Assembly (NCBI GenBank): GCA_036925085.1
Contig: JAUPFP010000027.1
Location: forward strand, 3,151,501 to 3,215,500
DNA length: 64,000 nucleotides
Source: Brachycybe producta
Lineage: Eukaryota > Arthropoda > Diplopoda > Playtdesmida > Andrognathidae
Direction of reading: 5' to 3'
Position 1 is the stretch's first letter. Each line of letters starts with the position of its first letter. The notes under the pieces are model-generated. The model was not told the DNA's origin and ran no database searches. It saw only the letters and a list, made by a program, of their open reading frames with translations. Both the position numbers and the translations under genes were made by a program. Of this stretch, positions 29,807-41,800 are shown one piece after another.

Positions 29807-32800
29807 GACGGACCTTTTTCCGCTAGTAGAATCTGCTCTTTTTGGTTAATACGAGCGAGTTTACACTCGTATTGATAGTGGTTGGCTAGGCCACTAATTC
29901 TACTGGCCCGGGAGGACTAGACCAATATAACGTCTATTTTATGTCCTCACTAGTCTCTGGCAAAAGACTTCACAGTCTTGAGGATCTTTAATCTCTGTAT
30001 CTCTCGGACTTTCGTCCGTAAATCTGCCCTAAGAATCGTGTAAAAATATACTCACTTGTACGCTGCAGGTTTGCACCTGTTGGGACCTTTTTGATGTATC
30101 CAAAATAGGTGAAGACCTGCAAAATGATGAATTTCACAATCGCGGAGTTCAGGTTTCGAATAATAAACACCACTGGTTTAAAATAGAAAATCGAAGGTTT
30201 ATTTCGTAGATATAAACAAGAATAGCGAACTGGTTTTTTTATACACACACATAAAAATATCACTTTAGAAAATATAAGTTAAATCGAAAAAATAAAAGAA
30301 CCTGGCCAAAAATGGGCATAGGTTCGGTCTGTTAAAGTCTTCTCAAAAAGCGTTTTTGACATTACAAATGTAACTCTTTATATACCCTGAGAATCCACAA
30401 GTCGGATTCTCAGGGCACAATTCGATAATTGGTTAAAACAATATTTTGGACCAAATGGACCAATCAAGAGATTGATCCATTTGTCCAAAATCATGATTCA
30501 TCCCCTGTTATCACACATAGGTGATAACAGGAGAAACGAAAACAAAATCAAATTAAAAACGAATAACTCCACTCATGTGGAAGTAAAAATGAGGGGGAAC
30601 GAAAAGGTCAGATTGTAATCTCTAACCATATGATATCTGGGTCACTTGGTACCAAAAGTACCGAGTGGCCCAGAAGCTAAATAAAGTACAGGGTGACGTT
30701 AAAAAAAAAACCCCAAAACGAAAAACGCTACATAGCGAAAATAAGCGGCGGGCCCAAACGTCTCACTCCCCCCGACTAAGCGGAAAGTACCCTACTTTCC
30801 AAGACAATTTCTAAAATCCCCCTCCCCCCGACTGGATCTAAATTGATAAGAACCCAGGGGTATCACAGGTAAAAACAAACGTTTCGAAAAATAATATAAA
30901 TAATTATTTGATTATTTTATCACAGCAATACTCATTCTCTAGAAAAATAAATTGATTACATATTGACTAGGAAATTACAATCTAATCATCGCGCCAACTG
31001 GTCCGGCGATGACTGCTCTTGTGGACGTCCTCCTTTACGGCTCCGGCGATAGGTGGCCGCGGCGATCCCTCCTCCCGAACTCTCCTTCCGTGGTCGTCTC
31101 GTAGAGTCGCTCCAGTGTCTCCAGCGGGACGACAGTCGACCGCTCCAACGTCGCTAGTACGGTGGCTTCCACGAAGTCTAACATCCGGGTGGCGGAGTAG
31201 TCCCTCTCGATGGCCCTCGGCGAGTGGTGACGAAATCGTCGATCCTGGTTCCGATCAGGAATCAGGGTGGCCAACATCGTTTCGGCGATTAACTCCAGAG
31301 TCCTGGTGCGGGATTGCTCCCGGGTTCCAGGGTGAATCAGTTGAATCATGTTTGGTTCGTCGCTTGCATGAAGTGCGACGACGGCGGGATATCCTGGCGT
31401 TTCTAAAACTACGGCGGTCCAGAGGACATCTCTTCTGGGTCGTGGTCGTTCATTGGAAATCTCCCGTCTACTGTTGAACACTCCCAAATATCGGAGTGCG
31501 TGTCGTCCTCCGCGTCTAGAAAAGGAAACTAGACCATTATTAAGGAGACGTAACTGACGCTCCTGTTCCTCTTCTGGTGTCGTCTTTGAAGGCGACGGTG
31601 ACTTAGGCTTTGCTGCTGGCTTAGGGATTGCTCCCTGAGATGGCACTGCTGTTGGAATGGCAGGGTGTCCTCGGCATCCTTGGAATTGTTCGTCCCGACG
31701 AGCTTTTCGGCGGGCAGCGGACCCCTGACCTTTCGGTCGTCTCATCTCTCGTTGTCGTTCCCTTGGCGGCGATTGACGATCAAAGTGAACCTCCCTCCTC
31801 TTGTTTCCTTCTCGGACGACAGTCACTGTCGATTGTGGTCTGAAAGGGACAATGGGCGGTAGAGATGTAGACGATACTTCTCTTGGTGGCGCTGGGACCG
31901 AAATGGGTCCTGGTAGCACCAACTTCCTCGTTAACTCCGGCCGGTATCCTCTCACGGTGGGCTCGTCCACTGTGGCCCAACTGTTGGCAGGAGATGCATC
32001 ACGGACTGGTTTTCTGGTGGTCGGCAACACGGTGCCGACTTCCGGAACTTCGATGGGTTTTTGGCCCCTCTTGACGCATTCTTCATTTTGTTTAGCGATC
32101 CACTCCTTCATGGCTCGCTTATCGGCATTCCTCTCTCCTCGGGTGCGGCCCCGGCGATTTGAGGAGTACAATTCGGCTGGTACTCCCCCTTCGGCATCAC
32201 TGCCGGGCGGCGTGTCCATTTCCTCTGGGGGTCGCGGGAACTGCTGTCTCGGGTCCCGGGCTGGTCCCATGTAGATGTCCGGTTCTGGATCACCTAACTG
32301 AGGAGGCGGAGATCTCATTAGAGGAACGAAACGATTTACCAAGTCATCTTCCGATTCGGGGCTCTTCCGTTTCTTCAAAGAGTTGCCCGAATCATTCTTA
32401 TCCTGGCTGGAAGTCGAGGCATTGCTGCCTAAAGGCTTTTCAGCCGTGATGGCTGCTCCGGGCTTTAGGGCGGCATCCTCGATTTCCATCACGTTGTCGT
32501 CATGATCACTTCCAAATAAGGCGGTGAAATTGAAGGAATCCTCGCTGCTAGATGATTTCCCTCCGAAAGAACGTGGCATCTTCTTCTTGAAAATAAACTT
32601 TTTTGCACTTGACACAGTAAAAAATCGCGAAACTTTGTTTTCGCGTCCTTCTCTTGTTGAAACAAATTCAAAAGTGGCGTCCAAAATGGCGGCGGCGTCC
32701 CCACGTGGTTCTACAGGGTTGCCAAGTCTAATTTCCGGGTCAGAAGAGGCGGAGCTATTAACTACTTCCGGTTTCTCTTCTTTTGCTCTTCTCTCGATTT

Positions 32801-35800
32801 CTCCCACCAGGCGGCGCTGCGCAAGGCGGCAAATTCGAATTTCTGCATCATTTGAAATTTCTTCTTGACTCTCTGGGTCTAATTTGGCCGTTTTAACGCC
32901 AAATTTCGCCCATCTTGGTGGTAAATTAGCTTTTGCATAATTTTTCTTCTCTCCACCACGTGTTCGCACACGGGAATCCAATTGGACTGGTTCTTTTGGA
33001 GCAGTTTTCTTTGGTCTCCCGCGTTTTCTTTTTGGTGGTTCCAGAGGAATTTCTGGAACTTCCTCTTCTTCTTTTTCAGAAGTTTCCGGATGAGTTTCTT
33101 GGCTGGCATCGGGGATAACTTCTTCTTCTTCTTCACGATGAACTTCTGGAGTATTCTCAACAGGTAAGTTGTCGTCTGCTTCGTTGATAATTTCTTCATC
33201 AGCGTCGGACTCTTCCTTGGCGCTGGTAGTCTCTTCAATGTCATCAGGTAAGTTTGTTTGAGGAGCCCTCAGGTCATTGGCCTCGAAATAGGGTCTCATT
33301 TGCTGAACATTGACGGTGTCTCTCATAGTCAGACCAGAGCGAGTGACGTACTCGATCTCGTAGACTAGATCGGTTATCTTTTTCGTGACAAGGCAGGGTT
33401 CCTTATATGGCCAGATGAGTTTCTGAGCCATTCCTGGCTTTGGCACACGATCTCTTATGAGCACTTTCTGACCCGGCTTATAGTCCGGAATCGTACGATG
33501 CTTTTCGTCGTAATTTCTTTTCTGCATCTCTTGGGCAGCTTCGATATTCTTCTTAGCAGCATCCAAAGCTGGATCGGACTGCTCTGCTGCGTCTGTTACG
33601 GGCGGTGGCACGATAGGAGCGCGTGGCATCATGTTGTCCAACGTGGTCCTGGGCTCGCGCCCGAACATCAATCGATATGGCGAAAACTTCGTTGAGTTAT
33701 GTTCTACCAGATTGTAGGCCATAACTGCGTCACCTAATTTCTTTTTCCAGTCAGCCTGTTGCTGAAGGACATCCAAGTGACGTTTCACCACTTCCATGAC
33801 TGTATGGTTCGTTCGCTCTGCCAACCCATCAGCTTGTGGATGATAGGCGGTTGTGGCAGCATGCTGGATTGCGTAGGTCTTGAAAAACGCTTGAGTCTCA
33901 TTACTCAAAAATTGGGGTCCTCGATCAGTGATGATCTTCTGAGGAACTCCAAATTCGTTTACAATTTTATCTTTGACGAAGGCAATTGCTGCCTGAGCGG
34001 TTGCTCTTGCCACTGCTTTGGCGATGCAATACTTCGTCGCGTAGTCCACTGCAATCAAAATATGTTGAACTCCTCCGACTGACTTCGGAAGAGGACCAAC
34101 ATAATCCATCCCCCAACACTCTGTCGGTTTTCCCACAATGATTGGTTGTAACAATCCAGGTACTTTTTGGTGCGACAGTTTGGTTCTCTGACAGATGTGG
34201 CACGACCTGACATAGTCGGCGACATCTGCTTTCATTGTTTTCCAGTAGAATCTCTTCTGGATTCTCTTCATCGTTTTGGTGAATCCGAAATGTCCGGCCT
34301 CAGGCACATCATGGAGCATCTCGAGAATCCCAATTCTCAATTGTCGGGGCACAGTACACGTCAGTACTGGCACGGTGTCTTCATACTTCAGGTGGTACAA
34401 AACGCCATCCACTATCGCAAACTTCTTGTGATAGGGATGCAGTCGATCTTGCTGGAGTGATTCTTTGATGAGGAGAAGTTCATCATCAAGGGATTGCTCC
34501 CGTTCCCACTGGAAATCGTTGTAGACAGTAAAGATGTGAAGATCTTCGAGAGCTTCCATCTCTCCATTCTTCTGCTTCCAATTAGCAGGAACGTTGCTCT
34601 CGTAACGTGAGACACAATCGGCGTCCACGTGCGTTTTACCCTTCTTGTAAACTACCTCATAATCATATGGCTGTAGTTTCATCTGCCATTTACCCAATCG
34701 GCCATCTAAATTCTGTGCTGTTCTTAAATAACACAGGGCCTTATGATCGGTAAATATCTTGAATTTCCGGTTGAAAACGTACGGTCTGGCTTTTTCTATG
34801 CCATAAACGATGGCAAGACATTCTTTTTCAGTCGTTCCGTAGTTTCGTTCTGCTCCTTGGAGTTTTCGGCTGTAGTAACCTAGAACTCCAGGTTTCTTTT
34901 CGTTTTTCGCATACTGATAGATTATGACACCAATCTGGTAATCGCAAGCATCAGTGTGCAAGGCAATTTCTGCCTCCGGATCATACAAAGTTAGAATCGG
35001 AGCGGAGCAAAGAGCCTTCTTCAGACCATCAAAAGCGACCTCGCAGTCGTCATTCCACTTGAAGTCCAGGTCCTTCTTGACTAGGGCTTGCATTGGTTTG
35101 GCGATCTTGGAGTAATTTTCAATGAAACGGTTGTAGTAGCCGGTCATTCCAAGGAAGCTTCTGACGTCAGTCACGTTTTTCGGTGCAGGAAATCCTTGAA
35201 TCGTCTGCACTTTCTCTTCATCAGGTCGAATACCAAGAGCACTAATCTTGTGGCCAAGGTAGTTGATCTCGTCTTCTCCGAAGAAACATTTGCTGGGTTG
35301 AAGACTTAAATTGGCGTTCCGTATGAGCACCAAGATATCTCTCAATCTTTTCATGAACTCTTCGAAGTTCTTCGCAAAGATGACGATGTCATCTAAATAG
35401 ACCAGGCAGGTCTCCCATTTGTGGCCTGCCAGTAACAGATCCAAAGCACGCTGCATCGTCGCAGGTGCATTCATTAAACCAAACGGCATTCTGTTAAATT
35501 CGTAGAGGCCATTTGTGCATACGAAAGCCGTTTTTTCTCGATCTCTTTCTTCCACCGGAAATTGCCAATAACCTGATATTAAATCCAAGGTTGCAAAGAT
35601 CGTGGCTCCAGACAGAGAGTCGAAAGCGTCATCTATCCGTGGTAACGGATATTGGTCAGATTTGGTTTGAGCATTTAATTTGCGATAATCGACGCAAAAT
35701 CGATGCTGACCATTCTTCTTCTTGACAATCACCACCGGACTTGCGTACGGACTCTTGGATGGGCTAACAATGCCAGCGTCCAACATATCACGTAGTGTCG

Positions 35801-38800
35801 TCTTGATGATCTCTCTCTGAGCAGGTGAAGTACGCCGGAGCGGTTCTCGAACCGGCGGGTTTTCACCCGTGTCAATCACGTGTTTTGCCAAATTTGTCTT
35901 TTTCAAGTCGGAGGTCTTGAAGGCAAAGATGTCTCTAAATTCTCCGAGAAGTTTCCGAATCGCCATTTGTTCTTCTCTTGAACGATTCGGGTTGACATTC
36001 AGACTGTCTTGAAATTTGACATAGTCTTGCACTGTCACTTCGTCACTCTGTGCTTCAATTTTATAAATCGAGGGGCCCACAGGCACATCGAGAGCTGTAA
36101 TGGCATCCTCGATCTCTGCGATCGTTTCTCTGGCTCCGAGGTGAATAACCTCTCCAGACGGATTGAAGATTTGAATTTGAAGGATAGACTTTCCTCTTCC
36201 TTCAATGATCCCAGGAGAAACTTTGACTCCTCTCTGCTGGAACGTGCTTTCGCACGAGTCGATGAATTGAAGACTACCTTTTTGTAGATCATCAGGAGCA
36301 TTGACCTCGACGATTGCAACTTTTTTCGGATCCAGCACGAGATTCTGGACCAGACGTAGCTTAGCTGGCCCCTTATTCAGGAGTTTCTCTTGCAGATCTT
36401 CCTCTTCTTTATTCTTAAGATTTTCAATAAAATCTTCTGCTTTTTGGTTCTTTTGGAGAGTGTCCGGCAACAGTTCCTCTCCAAAGTACACTTTCTTCTT
36501 GTTCATGTCAAGGCAAAGGTTGAGGTCTTTACCGAGATCGTTTCCCAGCAAAGCCTCACGTCGTCCTTTGATGACAATCAGCTTTCCTCTGACAAGTTTT
36601 TCGGCGACTTGAATCGGCACGATGACTTGTCCCATGATGTTTAATGGATTTCCTCCGGCGCCAGTCAAATTCGGCGGAAAAGGTAGCGGATCCATTACCA
36701 ACTTCATCTCTTTGACTAGTGACTCACTTATGACAGAAGCTTCGGCACCACTGTCGGTAGTCATCACTAACTCACGACCTCCGAAGTTCACACGAACTTT
36801 GGGAGCCGTCTGCTCATCTTGTTGTTGGACTTGAAGTTCACGAGGCGTGACTGTCTCAGTCAACTTGGTCCAAACATCTTGTATTGTCTTCGAACAACAC
36901 TGGTTTTTCAACCGACAGAGAAGACTAGACTCTGCAGCTGAATTAACAGGTGTGGCTACTTTCTTTTTCGCCACTCCATGTTCTGCTTTGGTTTTAACAG
37001 GAGTAGCTCCTTTTGAGACTACTACCTGTTCTGCTTGGTTTTTAGCAAGAGTAGCTCCTTTTGAGACAACTACTTGCTCTTCTTTAGTCTTAACAGGTGT
37101 GGTTACTTTCTTTTTCGCCACACTCTGTTCTGCTTGAGTTATAACAGGTGTGGTTACTTTCTTTTTCGCCACACACTGTTCTGCTTGATTGTTAACAGAA
37201 GTAGCTCCTTGTGAGACTACTATCTGTTCTGCTCGATTGGACATCTTGGCGTCGTTCGTCTTTACAAACGACGTAGAGGCCCCACTTTGCAGTGGGTTCC
37301 GCCGGCTCCCATTTTCGTGAATGGTACGGATGTGGATCCCATCTCCAAAGTCTGCTTTATGTCGTGGAGAGTCCTCTAGCTGCACCGCAGCACAGCTCTG
37401 CTTAGGAGTCGTTGATTCCTCTTCTCTGTTGTCGTTTTGGCACAGGCTACCCAGACCTGGAGGCATCCCAGCATGGTTGACCGTAGCCAAACCAATAGAT
37501 CCTCTCGTTATCTGGTCCTGTCGGACCGTGACGTCAACCTTTGCAGGTTTCGTTGACTCCTCTTCTTTCGGGCTCTCGTGGACATCTTCTTTTTCGGGCG
37601 TCACTACTGTGGGTGCGAGTGGCGCCCTTGGTAGTTTAAAGCTGTCAGATGGTTGTCAAAATGGAAATAATGCGTTCGATTATTTATTAGGACAGGCACC
37701 ATCTTCATTCCATTGGGTAGAACATGGATTTCGTCGGCGCGGATAACTTTTGGCGCCGTCGTTTCCGACGGTTCATCAACTCTACTAACTGGAGTTGGTG
37801 GAGTCGTCTTGTTCTCCTCCTTCTTTGGTTTCGGTTCGTTGGGGCACTGGAACGCTCGATGTCCAGGCTCCTGACATTGGTAACAGATGAGTGGCCCAGT
37901 AGACTTCCTTCTCTGCTGGGGTCTCGATCCACCATCTCGACTTGGTTGTGAATCCTGCGTCTTTTCAGATGTGGCCGGATTCTTAGGAGTCCACGTCTGC
38001 TTCCTTTGTTGTTGCTGCTGTTGTTGCTTCTGCTGCTGAGGCTTCTGCTGCTGGGCCGGTTGGTTACCAGTAGACGTCCTGTATACTAGCATCTTCTCCT
38101 CTATTAGTTCTCCTTCTGTTTGGGCTGCAAATTTAACAAAGTCATATAAATTGTCTTTAGGTGCCCCAAATAGATACTGTTTGAGAGATGGTAGCAGGCT
38201 CTTCCTCAGGCTTGAGATCAACAAAGAGTCGTCATCATTGGGATGTATCCTTCGATACATCTCTGCATACTCTTCCGCATAGACTTTGAAGGTTTCGTTG
38301 TCCTTCTGAGTCCTTGCGGACAGCTCGTTCTTCATCCTCACTTTCTGGTCAGGTAACAGAAATTCATTTATAATTCCATTTCTCATCATGATCCAATTGA
38401 TCTCGCCATATTCCAAGCGGAAACGAGCAAGCCATTTGATCGCTCGTTTTCGAAGGAGACCAGTAAAGTGGCTGCATCGCTGCGGGGAGTTCCACTGGTG
38501 CGCAATCGCAATATCTTCGAACTCTTCGATATATAGAAGGATGTTTTCAGACCCAGTATACTTCGGAAAACCCTGGAGTGGATGTAGCGAATTCTTTTCA
38601 GAATACGGCGGAGGTCCCAGGTTTGGAGTCCATTCAGGAGCTTCAGGCCTGAGCTTTCGCCCGGATTCTGTCGGTGATTTGCTTCTATTTCTGAGATTTC
38701 TCTCATGTGTGTGTTCAAAGCGGCGTGGAGTCGATTCTCCACATAACCGTCTTACCAATTCTTCTCGACTTTCAGGAGTAGCGTCTTTCATCAGTTCGGC

Positions 38801-41800
38801 AAACCGGTCGACCATCTTCTGTTCGTTGCTTCGTCGAGAGGCCTCAGAAGATGCTTCAGTCTTGAGTCGGGTGTCGGCTTGTCGTTCTTCGTCTTCAGCA
38901 CGCTGTTCTTCCTCCTGGAGTCGCTTCTCTGACGCAAGGGCCCTCAGCTTGTCCTCCTTCTCTTGCTTCCGTGTTTCTCGGGCAACACGGCGTGTTTCCC
39001 GAGCTTTCGCTCGTTCCTTTACGAGCTGTTCACGTCGGCGTCTGTATTGGAGTTGCTGGGAGAACCTTGCGGTTATTCCGTTGGTATTCATCATTATGTA
39101 TCGTAATTTGTGTCAATAAAACGTAAAAATGTTTCGAAAAAATTTTGTTTGGTTTCAAAATTGTTTGCACAATTGAATTACGATAACTCTCGTGTTTTTC
39201 AACACGTTTCTTAGGGCAAAACGAGGTAGCAAGTTTTATAAACTACCCCGCACCTCCACCATATATTGTGACGGACCTTTTTCCGCTAGTAGAATCTGCT
39301 CTTTTTGGTTAATACGAGCGAGTTTACACTCGTATTGATAGTGGTTGGCTAGGCCACTAATTCTACTGGCCCGGGAGGACTAGACCAATATAACGTCTAT
39401 TTTATGTCCTCACTAGTCTCTGGCAAAAGACTTCACAGTCTTGAGGATCTTTAATCTCTGTATCTCTCGGACTTTCGTCCGTAAATCTGCCCTAAGAATC
39501 GTGTAAAAATATACTCACTTGTACGCTGCAGGTTTGCACCTGTTGGGACCTTTTTGATGTATCCAAAATAGGTGAAGACCTGCAAAATGATGAATTTCAC
39601 AATCGCGGAGTTCAGGTTTCGAATAATAAACACCACTGGTTTAAAATAGAAAATCGAAGGTTTATTTCGTAGATATAAACAAGAATAGCGAACTGGTTTT
39701 TTTATACACACACATAAAAATATCACTTTAGAAAATATAAGTTAAATCGAAAAAATAAAAGAACCTGGCCAAAAATGGGCATAGGTTCGGTCTGTTAAAG
39801 TCTTCTCAAAAAGCGTTTTTGACATTACAAATGTAACTCTTTATATACCCTGAGAATCCACAAGTCGGATTCTCAGGGCACAATTCGATAATTGGTTAAA
39901 ACAATATTTTGGACCAAATGGACCAATCAAGAGATTGATCCATTTGTCCAAAATCATGATTCATCCCCTGTTATCACACATAGGTGATAACAGGAGAAAC
40001 GAAAACAAAATCAAATTAAAAACGAATAACTCCACTCATGTGGAAGTAAAAATGAGGGGGAACGAAAAGGTCAGATTGTAATCTCTAACCATATGATATC
40101 TGGGTCACTTGGTACCAAAAGTACCGAGTGGCCCAGAAGCTAAATAAAGTACAGGGTGACGTTAAAAAAAAAACCCCAAAACGAAAAACGCTACATAGCG
40201 AAAATAAGCGGCGGGCCCAAACGTCTCAATATATATATATATTAAGCCAGGTATGTGTGTGTGTGAGAAAGATTAAAGCTGTACAAACAAGGGCAAAAAC
40301 CTTGAAGCACGTTGGAATTTATATAAATTTAAATGAATAAATGAACCGCTTTTTTTTCTCAAGGTCAACTATATGTTGCACACTCCCCATCCAAGAACCC
40401 CAGTGATATTAAATTGGAGAGGGGAAAAGGTTGGAAAGTGTAGAGGGTGAGAGACAAACGTGGAGGGGGAAAAAGGGGAGGGGGAAACTGAAATTGAAAT
40501 GAAAGGAGTAAAAAAGGAACAAACGACGCGCATGCGCACACCAGAGAAAATGAAAAACTCATTTTCTCTTTCAAATATAAAAAGGGGAGGGGATAATAGT
40601 AGCAAAATTAAACTAGAATTTATCACGGGCAATTGTGCCCAGCATTAGAATTTCTTTTGCTCAGCCCTTTTATGAACGTCATCAATTTCTAATTGGGTTT
40701 GTTACTTGGTCTGACGTCATAAAAGGGCGGAGGAAAAGAAATTCTAATGCTGGGCACAATTGCCTGTGAATTTTGCTCCCGTCATGTATGACGTTTTACC
40801 CACTAGTATTTTATAATTATTATTATTAATGATGATAATTAAAACAAAAAAAGGTTTACTAGATCCGCATTGTGAACCACACACACACATTAAAGAGAAA
40901 CAAAAAAGTACATTTTGTGCTACAATTTCATATAATTTGTCATTTTTACATGATTAAGATTAGAGAAGAAGAAAAAAAGCATAAGGAAGCTAAAATGTAA
41001 AGCAATGAATATTATTTACAATGTAAAATTGTAATTAGTGGTGGACCACGGTGGAGGTTTCAGGGTTTAGGGAAATTGGGGGGGGGGGGGAAAGGGGGAG
41101 GAGGACAGGAAAAATCTGTTGTTTTAGATTTATTTTAGGACCTCCCAAATTAACGCACTTATGAAATAAACAATTACAACTAATTATAACAGTTGTTTCT
41201 AATTAAAACTGACTTTTTTTTTCTGTTCTGACTTCTTTTGCATATTAATTATTGCTGCATATATGTTTAGAAATTTTATTTCCTGAATGTTTTCTTTTTT
41301 TGCAATATTTTCACAAATGTGGGATGCAAAAATTGGCTATCTACACAAAATGAGATATTTTCATTATCTTATTATAACTCAATTTTTACACAAAACAACA
41401 TCAACAAAAGATTAGATTTAAAAACTTTCACAAATAGTTTTATTTTTGTTTCTATTTATTCTTAATTTATTTTAATTGGAATTTCATGTTTCATGGCAAA
41501 ATGGATTCTTTTATTAATTAAGGTTTAAATTTAAACTTCATTAGAAAACGATTTGGTTTGTTCAGTTAGAAAATCGCCTCCTCCAACACTTGAACCCTCA
41601 TAACAGGGCTCCAGTATTACTGTATTTAGTTTACTGAATAGAAACGTTTTGTTCTATGTTGGAACCCTGTTTAGAGGGTTAAAGTTAAGAGTTCAAGTGC
41701 TAAGTTTTCTTTTTTTTTTTAACACCATCAGAGACAGGAGGACAGAGAGCGCGGTACGGTCTCCTAACAAAAGTGCTGTCCGAATGGCCTGCTCTGAGAA

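Larger units (their letters stand above)
29804..40228 (-). mobile_element. Full-length Ty3/gypsy-type LTR retrotransposon
   Basis: Two 962-bp LTRs with TG...CA ends read as identical wherever compared, and ATAT lies on both outer sides (a 4-bp target duplication, although any position in a TA tract would give one). In its own direction the order is: LTR, primer-binding site, gag (496 aa), -1 frameshift, pol (protease, reverse transcriptase, RNase H, integrase, long C-terminal extension), purine tract, LTR. Integrase after RNase H identifies Ty3/gypsy order. No envelope-like frame was seen. No stop or frameshift breaks either frame, so it looks young and possibly active. It lies in ZP intron 2, in the same direction as the host gene. 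Confidence 0.97.

Noticed and set aside
29587-29875. Open frames coding for long Tyr-Ile repeats
   Set aside because: They are translations of the (TA)n microsatellite.
29988-30263. 91-codon frame inside each LTR (also 39451-39726)
   Set aside because: It lies across the LTR R/U5 region including the AATAAA, resembles no protein family, and its identity in both copies follows from the LTRs being identical.
31019-39119. Many plus-strand open frames across the retrotransposon
   Set aside because: Shadows of the long gag and pol frames; no motifs, and no relation to the element's direction.
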